The notes beneath the pieces were generated by a model. That model ran no database searches, was not told the origin of the DNA, and saw only the letters and a list, made by a program, of their open reading frames with translations. Shown here piece after piece: positions 51,177 to 60,453 of a stretch of DNA of 64,000 nt. The position numbers and the translations under genes are program-made. Origin of the DNA: Pseudomonas kielensis (lineage in GTDB: Bacteria > Pseudomonadota > Gammaproteobacteria > Pseudomonadales > Pseudomonadaceae); assembly GCF_014236655.1 (NCBI RefSeq), contig NZ_JACMYG010000019.1, forward strand, positions 1-64,000, in the 5' to 3' direction. How positions within the stretch are numbered: position 1 is the first letter of the stretch; each line of letters starts with the position of its first letter.

Positions 51177-51208
51177 CGCCCGCGCAGGAAACCGTTCCTG
51201 TGCGGGCG
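51177..51208. terminator. Hairpin between convergent DUF2937 and TonB receptor genes
   Basis: CGCCCGCGCAGGAA (51177-51190) pairs with TTCCTGTGCGGGCG (51195-51208) with one G-T pair, giving a 14-bp stem. Neither strand has a T run after it, but it is the only candidate terminator between the two genes. Confidence 0.6.
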
Positions 51209-51213
51209 AAGGT

Positions 51214-53325
51214 TTACCAGTCGAGCGAGTAGCTCATGCTGAACGTACGGCCTTCGGCGTTGGCATAGGGGGCCTTGGCGTTGGACTGGGCGAACAGGTT
51301 CTGGTAGTTACGATCGGTCAGGTTGAACACCCCACCTTCAAGCCGGCCGACCGGCAGTTCCACGGAGCCGAGCAGGTCCACCAGGGTGTAGCCATTGATG
51401 TCGCGTCCGTTGTCATCCTTGAGGGCTGCGTCGTAGCTGGCCAACTGCATGCCTTGCAGGCGTAGTGTGTAATCGTCCTCGGTATAACCGACGAACAGGG
51501 TGGTTTTTGCTGGTGAGATACGCGTGGCTGGCAGGTCGATCCATTTGCCGTTCTGCTGAGTCTCGCCCTTGGCCCAGGCATAAGTGCCCCCCACCGACCA
51601 GCGATCGGTTGCGCGATAGGTCAGGCTGTTTTCGATGCCGCGAACCCGTTCCTTCTGATCGATCAGGCGCAACACGCGCTCATTGGCATCGTAGAACTGG
51701 GTCACGTCCGAGGTGTTTTCATACACAGTGACATCGGCTTGCCATTGGTCCCAGTCGCCACGCCAGCCCAGCTCGTAGCTGTCGACCTTGATGGCTTGGG
51801 CGTCGAGGGTCTGGATGTTAAAGGAGCTGTTCACATCACGCAGGAAGCGCTGGATGTCCGGCAGTGAAAACCCCTGGCTGTAGTTGACGAAAACATCCTG
51901 GTTCTCGCTCAGGTGATAGACCGCCCCCAGGTTGTACAGGGTGGCGTCGTATTTAAGGGTTTCGCCGGGCAGGGTCGCATAATTGCCGGTCTGGACGATC
52001 TCCCCATAAGCGATGCTGTCGGAGACGTCGCTTTCGATCCATTCACGGCGAATACCGCCGCGCACTGTCCAGTCGGCGATGTCCCAGGACATTTGCCCGT
52101 AGATGGCCTTGGTGGTGGTCTCGGTATCCGGGCCCAGTTCGAAGGTGGTGCCGGTCTTGGTGTAGTCCAGGCCCTTGACGCTGTACTGGTCGCCTCGTTG
52201 AGTGGAGCGCTCGTTATCGTAGTCGGCCCCCCAGACCAGGTTGCCCGTGGCACTGCCGATGGCTGGTAGCGGTGTGTCGATGGCCGCGCGCAGGCCATAG
52301 ACATTCTGCACGCTATTGTTGTCGGAGATGCCCGCGAAGCCTCGCGACACGTCAGGGAAAAACAGCGCGTCGGCGCGGCGCCAGTAGCTTTCCAGTTGCA
52401 GGCCCTGACCGTGGAAGTCCTTGTCGGTGTAATTGAGGTTGACCGCCTGGTTATGGGTATAGGGTTGATCGTCGAGGCGCAGCCCTTTGATTGCGACGGC
52501 TTCTTGCTTGTTTTTCGGGTCCTTGGTGTAGCCGGTGTCCTGTTCGTCCTTGTAGTCCTGCAGCGACAGGCTGACTTTCTTGTTCTCGTCCAGCTCGTAA
52601 CCGAAACGACCTTGCAGGTCATAGGTCTCGGTGTCCATGCTGCTGCCCTGGGAGGTGTCCTGAGGGATACGGTGACCGTTGCCGTCAAACTGATCGTTGC
52701 GTTGCGTCAGGTCGGCGGACACATACCAGTCCAGGGCATCCTTGCGCCCGGTGGCACTCTGGAAGGCCTCGTAGGCGAAGCCTTTGCGGTTGAAGTTGTT
52801 GCCTGTGGTCATGCCCAGTTTGCTGCTGTAGGCCGCTTCCTGGCCCTGGTTACGCTTGGTGATGATGTTGATGATGCCGCCTGAAGCGCCGGCACCGTAG
52901 ACACTGCTGGCACCGGAGACCACTTCGATGCGTTCGATGCTGGCTGGGGAGATGCTGTTGAGCTGGCGGAAATTGTCGCGCGTGGCGTTCTGCGACACAC
53001 CGTCGATCAATACCAGCACGCTGCGCCCGCGCAGGGTCTGGCCGTAGTTGCTCATCCCGCCGGTAGACGGTGCAAGGCCGGGAACCAATTGCCCAAGAAT
53101 GTCGGAGACCCGACGACCCGCGCCGCTCTGCTCACGGATTTGCTGTTCGTCGATCACCTGGACCGAGCCCGGGATCGAGGCAATGCTCGCTTCACTGCGG
53201 GTCGCGGAAACGACCGTGGCCTGGATGTTCAGGGCGTCGGACTGCTGTTCGGTGTCATCGGCCCAGCTGTAGGCACTGAAGCCACCGAGCAATGGAATCA
53301 ACAGGGAGAGTTTGGTTCGGGTCAT
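51214..53325 (-). CDS. TonB-dependent siderophore receptor
   Basis: The 703-aa protein has a signal peptide (cut near SYSWA-DD), a plug domain at about 40-155 (VVSATRSE near the N-terminus as a candidate TonB-box region, DILGQLVPGLAPSTGG, RGRSVLVLIDGVSQN, IERIEVVSGASSVYGAGASGG) and a 22-strand barrel that ends in the outer-membrane signature SMSYSLDW. It is the last gene of a minus-strand unit with the MFS exporter (15 bases before) and the NIS synthetase. By position it should take up the siderophore made here. Confidence 0.92.
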   Translation of the reverse strand: MTRTKLSLLIPLLGGFSAYSWADDTEQQSDALNIQATVVSATRSEASIASIPGSVQVIDEQQIREQSGAGRRVSDILGQLVPGLAPSTGGMSNYGQTLRGRSVLVLIDGVSQNATRDNFRQLNSISPASIERIEVVSGASSVYGAGASGGIINIITKRNQGQEAAYSSKLGMTTGNNFNRKGFAYEAFQSATGRKDALDWYVSADLTQRNDQFDGNGHRIPQDTSQGSSMDTETYDLQGRFGYELDENKKVSLSLQDYKDEQDTGYTKDPKNKQEAVAIKGLRLDDQPYTHNQAVNLNYTDKDFHGQGLQLESYWRRADALFFPDVSRGFAGISDNNSVQNVYGLRAAIDTPLPAIGSATGNLVWGADYDNERSTQRGDQYSVKGLDYTKTGTTFELGPDTETTTKAIYGQMSWDIADWTVRGGIRREWIESDVSDSIAYGEIVQTGNYATLPGETLKYDATLYNLGAVYHLSENQDVFVNYSQGFSLPDIQRFLRDVNSSFNIQTLDAQAIKVDSYELGWRGDWDQWQADVTVYENTSDVTQFYDANERVLRLIDQKERVRGIENSLTYRATDRWSVGGTYAWAKGETQQNGKWIDLPATRISPAKTTLFVGYTEDDYTLRLQGMQLASYDAALKDDNGRDINGYTLVDLLGSVELPVGRLEGGVFNLTDRNYQNLFAQSNAKAPYANAEGRTFSMSYSLDW

Positions 53326-53339
53326 GAGGTCGTCTTTTT

Positions 53340-54599
53340 CTAGTTTTGATTAGCGTGGGTAGATAAAGGTGTGGGAGCGGGTGTCACGGTGAATGCCCGC
53401 ACCCAACGGATTCCGAGGGCCGCCAGTGCGTAGGTCAGGGCCACCAGCCAGAAGCTGTGGGCCAGGCCGATCACACCCATGCCGACTCCGCCGAGCACAG
53501 TGCCGAGCAAGGCACCGGCCTTGGCCGCGCTGTTGCCCAGGCCGAGGGCAAAACCCTGCTGGCTGGCGCACACGGTATTGGCGATCAATGCATAGGCAAC
53601 GGGAAGCAGGGCGCCTTGCCAGATGCCCCAGACCAGCCGGCTGGCGAGAAACCCCAGCCATTCGTTGGCCAGTGCCGTGGCGGCCAGCGTCAGGGCACAC
53701 AGCCAGGCGACACCCTCGATGACGCGCAAGGTGTAGGCCGGTTGCCAGCGGTCGAACAAACGTCCCCACAGCGGTGCGGAAATCGCCAGGGTCGCGGCAC
53801 TCGCGGCGTAGGTGGCGCCGATCAGCCAGCCCGGAGCGTGCAGGATGTTGGCGACGTACAGGGCGTAGAACGGCTGCGGGATCATCTTCGCGGCCTGGAT
53901 CAACACGATCACCAACAAGATTGCATTCAGCCAGCCTTTGGGCAGGGCCACTGGCGCGGCGTTTTTTTTCGGTGAGGCCCGCGCCCTGTCGGCCGGCAGG
54001 AAAAAACTGCCCAGCGCGCATAACAGGCAAATCGCCGTTGCGCCGTAACAGAGCAAGGCGAAGCCCGAGATGTCCATCAGCCAGCCGCCCAGTACCGGGC
54101 CGATCAGCGAGCCGACGGCGGTCGCCGATTGCAGGCGGGCCAGGGTATGGCCCCGCCGGGAACTGTCGCAGCAGGCCAGGGCATAGGCTTGGGCCGCTGC
54201 GAGGAAACCGGCCAGCGCGCCTTGCATCACGCGAATGGCCACCAGCAGCCAGGGATCATTGGTGATCGCCGCGAGCCCTTGGCAGAGCGCCAGCGCCAGC
54301 AGCGCACGAATGATCATCGGCTTGTGTCCGGTGCGGTCGCCCAGGCGACCCCACACAGGCGTCAGGAGCATGGCCGCGAGCATCGGGCCGGCATAGACCA
54401 GTGCCGATAGCATCGCGGTGTAGCCGGCACCCTCTGGCCCAAGCAGATGCTGGATCTGCAAGGGCCAGAACGGGCCGCTCATTTCCATGGCGCCCATGGA
54501 GACAAACTGGATGACGATCAGCAGTCGCAATGCGCGCCCGTCAGCGAGCATCGGCGCTGGCTCGCAGTGGGTTGCCGAGGCGTCCGACAATGTCGGCAT
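53340..54599 (-). CDS. MFS transporter, probable siderophore exporter
   Basis: The protein is 419 aa if it starts at MPTLSDASATH, or 403 aa if at the ATG at 54551 (MLADGRALRLLIV). Both overlap the 3' end of the NIS synthetase gene, so the exact start is open. Twelve membrane segments, the loop WGRLGDRTGHKPMIIRALLA and a second WGRLFDRWQPAYTLR are visible. The layout NIS synthetase - MFS - receptor is that of lbtB and fslB type exporters in rhizoferrin-like systems. Export is inferred. Confidence 0.85.
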   Translation of the reverse strand: MPTLSDASATHCEPAPMLADGRALRLLIVIQFVSMGAMEMSGPFWPLQIQHLLGPEGAGYTAMLSALVYAGPMLAAMLLTPVWGRLGDRTGHKPMIIRALLALALCQGLAAITNDPWLLVAIRVMQGALAGFLAAAQAYALACCDSSRRGHTLARLQSATAVGSLIGPVLGGWLMDISGFALLCYGATAICLLCALGSFFLPADRARASPKKNAAPVALPKGWLNAILLVIVLIQAAKMIPQPFYALYVANILHAPGWLIGATYAASAATLAISAPLWGRLFDRWQPAYTLRVIEGVAWLCALTLAATALANEWLGFLASRLVWGIWQGALLPVAYALIANTVCASQQGFALGLGNSAAKAGALLGTVLGGVGMGVIGLAHSFWLVALTYALAALGIRWVRAFTVTPAPTPLSTHANQN

Positions 54600-56463
54600 G
54601 ACTGTCGAGCAAGCGCATGCGCATGAACGACTTTGCCGGCCAGTCTTGCTCCAGCAAGGCCTGGCGTTCGCTTTCCCAGCGTGCCGGCTCGACGCGCTCG
54701 CGCACGCTGTCAAAACACTGTGCAACCTGCGTTGCCAGGCGATCCCAAAGGATGTCTTGCGGCACACTCCAGTGGCGGGCACAGAGCAATGTCAGCTCGC
54801 CCAAGTGGCACATGAACGTGGTGTGCAGGAGTTTGTCGCGGACAAAACCCGTGTCGTCGTACAGGGTCATTTTCGGATCGTGCAACTGGATATCCAGGCC
54901 CTGTGCATGCAGGGTTTTACGGTCGATGCGAATGTCACCAAAGTCACGCAGCAACAGGCGATTCAACTGACCGTCAGCACCCATGACCATGAAGCTGTTT
55001 TGCTGGTGCGCTTCGAACGCCACGCCATACATCAGGTAGATGCCCAGCAGCGCCGGCACGGCAATCGACAGGTAATCATCGAAGAACGCCAGCATGGCCT
55101 CGCTGTCATCACGACCCTGAGCCAGTTGGACCCAATCGCGCAGTAGCGGTTGTTCGAATTCGTTGACGGCGAACAGGCTGCCGACCGGTACCGCCAACTC
55201 GCCTGCTTGCAGCAACGTCAGAGGGTTGTCGCGGTACAACACGCCGGCATGCCGGGAGCGATCCTCGTCTACCGGTTGTGCGGCGTAGTGCACGCCGATG
55301 CGCTCCGGCACGATGTTCAGCAGGCGCTGAATCTGTGGCTCCTGGTCGAGAATCTGCAGCATCAACTGGCTGATGCGCGGGCCCATCCGGGCCGAGCGTG
55401 GTGACACCGTGCGTTGCACGCTGGTCAGGCGCAATGCCACGGGCAGCTTGACCATCGGCGCAACACGGCTGGCCTGGGGTAAAACCGTGCGCAAGGACAT
55501 GGTTGGGTGACCGGTGAAGGCGACGATGTCAGTGATGATCAGCAGGTTGTCCGCGATCTCGTTGGCGAACGAATGTGGCAGTTCCTCATGGGCTTGCCAG
55601 GGGTGCGATGGCAGCGGTAGGTAGTCCGCTGCGTCCAGGCCCCGCTGGTGCAAGTGGCGCTGCAATTGTTCGGCGGCCTGGGGGAAGTGGCCCTGCCACC
55701 AGTCCCAGTAATCTGCGGTGCCGGCCAGTGCTTCGACGTGGGCGTACTGGCGGTGCAGGGCACACAACACGATCGGAAAACTCGCTTCGAACTCGGGCGA
55801 GAACGCGATGACCTGAGCGGCACTCAAGCCCAGCTTGGTCTTGTAGTTCGGGTGCCATGGATGGCCGAGCGTGCCCCACTGTTCCAGCAGCGATGTCGGG
55901 TTCGGGTGCCCGGGACTGGCGTGGAGCCAAGCCAGCAGGTTGTTGTCGTACTCGGCGCCGATTTGCTCCCTCAGGCGCTCGGTCCAGCCATGGTGGAACG
56001 CCAGGCACAGTGTGTCGTTGCTGAAGCTGTCATCCAGCTCCAGTGCCAGACGTTCCAGGACCTGTGCAGAAGCCGGTGGGTTGAGCAACGTGCTGAGGTG
56101 CTCGAGCAGCTCGCTGGGCAACTGGATCTTGTGCGGTTGGCGGTCGGGGGTGTGCAGGACGATGCTGCCACGTACATCCCAACTGTTCATCCGCGTGCCG
56201 CAGAGGTGATCGAAGTGGAGTTGCGCTCCGTCGCCAAGTGTTAGCCAGCAGTGGTTGTTGCCGTCGAACGTGCAAGCGTCGGGGGTAATCAGGCCTTCGC
56301 GAAACAGCGCCTGGATCAGGCGCTGGAAACTGCGTTGGGCCGCGGGAGCCAGGGCATTGCATAAATGATCGAGGGTGATGCGGTGGGACTGGAACGCCTC
56401 GGTGCTGAGGGCTTCGCTCCAGCGAGAGAGCAACTGCTGTTGTTTTTGCGTATAGGCGCGCAT
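54541..56463 (-). CDS. NIS siderophore synthetase (IucA/IucC family)
   Basis: The 640-aa protein has the IucA/IucC active-site motifs: GHPWHPNYKTKLGLS (HPxHPxxK), a later TGHPTMSLRTVLP, EAHQQNSFMVMG and LLRDFGDIR, followed by a C-terminal FhuF-like helical part. This enzyme class joins a carboxylate such as citrate to an amine through an acyl adenylate. It is the only synthetase in the locus, with no monooxygenase, acetylase, racemase or decarboxylase gene beside it, so a symmetric citrate-diamine product such as rhizoferrin is possible. The start MRAYTQKQQQLL is the first Met of the frame. A candidate Fur box lies upstream. Confidence 0.9.
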   Translation of the reverse strand: MRAYTQKQQQLLSRWSEALSTEAFQSHRITLDHLCNALAPAAQRSFQRLIQALFREGLITPDACTFDGNNHCWLTLGDGAQLHFDHLCGTRMNSWDVRGSIVLHTPDRQPHKIQLPSELLEHLSTLLNPPASAQVLERLALELDDSFSNDTLCLAFHHGWTERLREQIGAEYDNNLLAWLHASPGHPNPTSLLEQWGTLGHPWHPNYKTKLGLSAAQVIAFSPEFEASFPIVLCALHRQYAHVEALAGTADYWDWWQGHFPQAAEQLQRHLHQRGLDAADYLPLPSHPWQAHEELPHSFANEIADNLLIITDIVAFTGHPTMSLRTVLPQASRVAPMVKLPVALRLTSVQRTVSPRSARMGPRISQLMLQILDQEPQIQRLLNIVPERIGVHYAAQPVDEDRSRHAGVLYRDNPLTLLQAGELAVPVGSLFAVNEFEQPLLRDWVQLAQGRDDSEAMLAFFDDYLSIAVPALLGIYLMYGVAFEAHQQNSFMVMGADGQLNRLLLRDFGDIRIDRKTLHAQGLDIQLHDPKMTLYDDTGFVRDKLLHTTFMCHLGELTLLCARHWSVPQDILWDRLATQVAQCFDSVRERVEPARWESERQALLEQDWPAKSFMRMRLLDSHADIVGRLGNPLRASADAR

Positions 56464-56530
56464 CAGGCCCTGTTCCTTGAGGCTGAGGTTGACTGAAAGC
56501 GCGCTGAGAATACCAATTAAAAAGACTAAT

Positions 56531-56549
56531 GCAAATGATATGGATTGCT
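56531..56549 (-). promoter_or_regulatory. Candidate Fur box upstream of the siderophore operon
   Basis: GCAAATGATATGGATTGCT matches the 19-base Fur consensus GATAATGATAATCATTATC at 11 positions, including the AATGATA core, in an AT-rich gap that must hold the promoter of the NIS synthetase gene. The score is moderate, but location supports it. Confidence 0.6.
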
Positions 56550-56567
56550 ATTTGAGTGCCTGTTCGT

Positions 56568-57497
56568 TCAGACCCTGTCCAACGGTTTGCTCAGCACCAT
56601 GTACTGCTCGCCTACTTGCTGTGCATAGCGCTCCACCACGTGCTGGCACAAGGTCACGATTTCTTCGACCCATTCGGCCCCCACTCGCCACGACACCACC
56701 ACCTGCAGGTTAGGTGGGCGCTGGTCGATGGCCAGCAGGGTCAACTCGCCGCGCGCCAGTTCTTCGCTCACCAGCACCGGCGGCAGGGCGCCAATGCCGA
56801 AGCCGTCACGCAGCAGGCGGGTGATCGCCGACACCGAGTTCACGCAGTTCAGGCGCGGCGCGAGCACACCGTTGGCCTGCATCAGGCTGAGCACTTCCTG
56901 GTGCGGGTGGGAGTTTTTCGAGTAGGTGATGATCCGTTCGCGGGCCAGTTCGGCGAGGCTCGCGTACTCGCGGTTGTAGATCGAGTTGCTGGCGACGATC
57001 CAGCCGATCGGGTGGCTGGCCAGCTCCAGGCTGCGCACGCTTTCCTGGCGCAGCAGGTCGGTTTGCAGGATCAGATCGAGAAAGCCTTTTTGCAGTTGAT
57101 CGCAGAGGTTGAGCGAGGTATCGGCGACCAGCTCTATTTCCAGCAACGGATAGTGATCGGTGATCTGCGCCACCAACGGGCTGAGCCAGGTGTGGATCAC
57201 CGTGTCCATCACCCCGATGCGCACCCGTCCGGCCTTGCTCGAACGGGTTTCCAGGGACTGCTTGAGCGCCTGCATGGTGTCGATCATCTGCTCGGCATAG
57301 TCGAGCACTTTCAAGCCCTCGGGCGTCAGCTTCACACCCCGTGAATCGCGCAGGAACAGCTTCACCCCCAGCTCGCCTTCGAGCACGGCGATGCGGCTGG
57401 AAATCGAGGCCTGGGTGGTGAACAGCTTGTCGGCGGTGAGGCGAAAACTTTTCAGCCGGGCGACCCAGACGAAGGTTTCGAGGAACTTGAGGTTCAT
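56568..57497 (-). CDS. LysR family transcriptional regulator (5-oxoproline locus)
   Basis: The 309-aa protein begins MNLKFLETFVWVARLKSFRL. The helix-turn-helix is in ADKLFTTQASISSRIAVLEG, and the effector domain runs from about 90 to 300. It is divergent from the MFS-pxpABC operon, 142 bases apart, so it most likely controls 5-oxoproline use. Read-through into the siderophore operon on the same strand is possible, but an AT-rich promoter gap lies between. Confidence 0.88.
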   Translation of the reverse strand: MNLKFLETFVWVARLKSFRLTADKLFTTQASISSRIAVLEGELGVKLFLRDSRGVKLTPEGLKVLDYAEQMIDTMQALKQSLETRSSKAGRVRIGVMDTVIHTWLSPLVAQITDHYPLLEIELVADTSLNLCDQLQKGFLDLILQTDLLRQESVRSLELASHPIGWIVASNSIYNREYASLAELARERIITYSKNSHPHQEVLSLMQANGVLAPRLNCVNSVSAITRLLRDGFGIGALPPVLVSEELARGELTLLAIDQRPPNLQVVVSWRVGAEWVEEIVTLCQHVVERYAQQVGEQYMVLSKPLDRV

Positions 57498-57639
57498 GAG
57501 ATCAACTTTTTCTTATGTCTTGGCAGGGGTTTTATTAGTTGGACGGGCAGGGCGCCGTCGTCGAAAAATGCGCCAGAGCCCACGATATGCGTCGTAGCGG
57601 CTCAGAACAATACCAATAAAAATTACGCGGAGATTCGCC

Positions 57640-58932
57640 ATGAGTGCGCCCGACACGACCGACGCCGTCCAGACCCCGGTCGGCAGCCGCCCCGGTCCCT
57701 TTGACTGGTATCGCAACATCAACCAGCAAGAGCGCCGGACCTTCTGGAGCTGCAAGATTGGTTATGGCCTGGATGGCATGGACACCCAGATGCTCAGCTT
57801 CGTGGTGCCGACGCTCATCGCGATGTGGGGCATCACCACGGGCGAAGCGGGCTTGATCCACACCAGCACCCTGATCGCCTCGGCCATCGGTGGCTGGGTC
57901 GCGGGGATCCTCTCCGACCGCATCGGTCGGGTGCGCACCCTGCAACTCACCGTACTGTGGTTCGCCTTCTTCACTTTCCTCTGCGGCTTCGCGCAAAACT
58001 ACGAACAACTGCTGATCGCCCGGACCCTGATGGGCTTTGGTTTCGGTGGTGAATGGACCGCTGGCGCGGTGCTGATCGGCGAAGTGATTCGCGCCAAGGA
58101 CCGTGGCAAGGCAGTGGGCATGGTGCAATCCGGCTGGGCCCTGGGTTGGGGCCTGACGGCGATCCTCTACGCGATTCTGTTTTCCCTGCTGCCGCCTGAA
58201 GACGCCTGGCGCGCACTGTTCCTGCTGGGCATCGTGCCCGCCGTGTTCGTGATCTTCGTCCGTCGTCTGGTCAAGGACCCGGAAATCTACCGTGAAGCCA
58301 AGGCCCGCCAGGAGCCGAGCAACCCGTCGAAGTTCTACGAGATCTTCGCCCCCGGCATGCTCAGCACCACGATTCGCGCCTCGTTGCTGACCACCGGAGC
58401 CCTCGGCGGGTACTACGCAATCACGTCCTGGTTGCCGACCTTCCTGAAGAACGAACGTGGCTTGAGCGTGCTCGGCACCGGCGGGTACCTGGCCATGGTG
58501 ATTGTCGGCTCCTACGTCGGCTACGTGATCAGCGCCTACCTGACCGATATTCTGGGGCGCAAGAAAAACTTCATTCTGTTCGCGGTCGGTTCGTTCACCA
58601 TTGTCCTGCTCTACACCCAGTTGCCGGTCAGCAATGGCGTGATGTTGTGGCTGGGCTTTCCCCTGGGGTTCTTTGCCTCGGGCATCTTCAGTGGCATGGG
58701 GGCCTTTCTCACCGAGCTGTTCCCGACCCGCATCCGGGGTTCGGGCCAGGGCTTTTGCTACAACGTGGGCCGTGCGCTGGCGGCGTTGTTCCCGCTGCTG
58801 ATCGGCCTGCTCAGCCAGACCGTGCCGCTGAGTGTGGGGATCGGTGCGTTCGCGGCCGTGTCCTACGGTGTGGTAATCCTGGCGGCCCTGAGCCTGCCGG
58901 AAACCCGTGGCAAGCAACTTGACGCGCAGTAA
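57640..58932 (+). CDS. MFS transporter, probable 5-oxoproline importer
   Basis: The 430-aa protein of the aromatic-acid/H+ symporter type (PcaK/MhpT-like) has LDGMDTQMLSFVVPTL in the first membrane helix, the loop GGWVAGILSDRIGRVRTLQL (first 20 residues carry the motif) and LGRKKNFILFAVG in the second half. GGAG lies nine bases before the start. It is followed 67 bases later by pxpA in the same direction, so it most likely imports 5-oxoproline (pyroglutamate). This substrate is inferred from context. Confidence 0.85.
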   Translation: MSAPDTTDAVQTPVGSRPGPFDWYRNINQQERRTFWSCKIGYGLDGMDTQMLSFVVPTLIAMWGITTGEAGLIHTSTLIASAIGGWVAGILSDRIGRVRTLQLTVLWFAFFTFLCGFAQNYEQLLIARTLMGFGFGGEWTAGAVLIGEVIRAKDRGKAVGMVQSGWALGWGLTAILYAILFSLLPPEDAWRALFLLGIVPAVFVIFVRRLVKDPEIYREAKARQEPSNPSKFYEIFAPGMLSTTIRASLLTTGALGGYYAITSWLPTFLKNERGLSVLGTGGYLAMVIVGSYVGYVISAYLTDILGRKKNFILFAVGSFTIVLLYTQLPVSNGVMLWLGFPLGFFASGIFSGMGAFLTELFPTRIRGSGQGFCYNVGRALAALFPLLIGLLSQTVPLSVGIGAFAAVSYGVVILAALSLPETRGKQLDAQ

Positions 58933-58999
58933 CTGCTAATCTGCGGGGCTGCTCGAAGCCCCGTGGTCAAAACGATAAAAATTCACAGGAGCACTGACC

Positions 59000-59752
59000 G
59001 TGAGCCGCCTGTTACTGAACTGCGATATCGGCGAAAGCTTTGGCAACTGGACCATGGGTCTGGATGCCGAGGTGATGCCGTTCATTGATTGCGCCAACAT
59101 CGCCTGCGGTTTCCATGCCGGTGACCCCAGCATCATGCGCAAGACCGTCAGCCTGGCCCTGAGCCATGGCGTGCGGATCGGCGCCCATCCGGCCTATCAG
59201 GACCTGCAAGGGTTTGGCCGCCGGTCCATGGCCTACAGCGCCCAGGAAATCCAGGACCTGTTGCACTATCAGATCGGCGCGCTGGACGGCATCTGCCGTG
59301 CCCAGGGCGGGCGCGTGAGTTACGTCAAACCCCACGGGGCGATGTACAACGACATGATGGCCAACCCGGCGCAGTTACGCGCAGTGATCCAGGCCGTCGC
59401 GGCCTACGACCGGCAACTGCCGCTGATGCTGATGGCCACCCGTGACAACCGCGCTGCCCAGGCGTTGGGCGATGAATACGGGGTGACGCTGTGGTTCGAA
59501 GCCTTCGCCGACCGTGCCTATGACAGCGCCGGGCACCTGGTGTCGCGGCAGTTGCCGGGGGCGGTGCATCACGATGCCGAAAAAATCATCGAGCAGGCGC
59601 TGATCATTGCCCGTGGCGGCGAATTGCTCGCCAGCGACGGCAGCCCTTTGGTGCTGCAGGCCAACACCCTGTGCGTGCACGGTGACAACGCCAGTTCGGT
59701 GGCGGCCGTGCAGCGTATCCGCCAGGCCTTGAATCAGCAGAGCCCATCATGA
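59000..59752 (+). CDS. pxpA: 5-oxoprolinase subunit A (LamB/YcsF family)
   Basis: The 250-aa protein has the YcsF signature LLNCDIGESFGNWTMG and NIACGFHAGDP, with SYVKPHGAMYND and LVLQANTLCVHGDN further on. PxpA with PxpB and PxpC opens 5-oxoproline to glutamate with ATP. The ATG ends with a 4-base overlap into pxpB. A GTG at 59000 is the start, following CACAGGAGCA. Confidence 0.95.
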   Translation: MSRLLLNCDIGESFGNWTMGLDAEVMPFIDCANIACGFHAGDPSIMRKTVSLALSHGVRIGAHPAYQDLQGFGRRSMAYSAQEIQDLLHYQIGALDGICRAQGGRVSYVKPHGAMYNDMMANPAQLRAVIQAVAAYDRQLPLMLMATRDNRAAQALGDEYGVTLWFEAFADRAYDSAGHLVSRQLPGAVHHDAEKIIEQALIIARGGELLASDGSPLVLQANTLCVHGDNASSVAAVQRIRQALNQQSPS

Positions 59753-60453
59753 AGCCACGGGTTGAAGTGGTGGCGATCGATTGCCTGATGGTCCGTCTGT
59801 TCGATGAGATCGCCGAAAGCAACATGCCGTGGATGCTCGCCGCCTGCGTGCGGCTGCGGGAAAACTTCGGCGGGCACCTGATTGACCTGGTGCCGTCCTA
59901 CACCACCTTGATGGTGCATTACGACCTGCTCGCCCTGAACCCGGCCCAGGCTCGGGAGCTGATTGCCCAGGCCTTGAACGGTCTGACGCCGGATGCCCAG
60001 GCCAGTGGTCAGTGTCATGTGCTGCCGGTCTGGTACCACCCCAGTGTCGGCCCGGAGCTGAGCCTGCTGGCGCAACGCAGTGGCTTGGCAGTGGATGAGG
60101 TGATCCGTCGGCACAGTGAGCGCGAGTATCAGGTGTTCGCCCTCGGGTTTGCCCCGGGTTTTGCCTTCATGGGCCTGGTGGAAGAAGTGCTGGCCGCGCC
60201 GCGTCTCAATACCCCGCGCAAGCGGGTGGCGGCCGGCAGCGTCGGGATTGCCGAGCGCCAGACGGCGGCCTACCCGGTGGTGTCGCCGGGGGGCTGGAAC
60301 CTGATTGGCCGCACCCCGGCCAGACTGTTCGACCGTGGGCGCGATGGCTACAGCCTGATGCAGCCGGGCGATACCGTGCGCTTCGCCGCGGTCAGCCACG
60401 CCGAGTTCGTCAACCTGGGTGGCGATGACACCCCGCTGGAGGTATCGGCATGA
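59749..60453 (+). CDS. pxpB: 5-oxoprolinase subunit B (KipI-like)
   Basis: The 234-aa protein has the KipI-like cyclophilin-fold motifs HSEREYQVFALGFAPGFAFMG and TPRKRVAAGSVGIAERQTA, with PVVSPGGWNLIGRTP. It overlaps pxpA by 4 bases (ATGA) and pxpC in the same way, so the three subunits are coupled. In B. subtilis the KipI homolog inhibits a kinase; here the enzyme role is much more likely. Confidence 0.94.
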   Translation: MKPRVEVVAIDCLMVRLFDEIAESNMPWMLAACVRLRENFGGHLIDLVPSYTTLMVHYDLLALNPAQARELIAQALNGLTPDAQASGQCHVLPVWYHPSVGPELSLLAQRSGLAVDEVIRRHSEREYQVFALGFAPGFAFMGLVEEVLAAPRLNTPRKRVAAGSVGIAERQTAAYPVVSPGGWNLIGRTPARLFDRGRDGYSLMQPGDTVRFAAVSHAEFVNLGGDDTPLEVSA

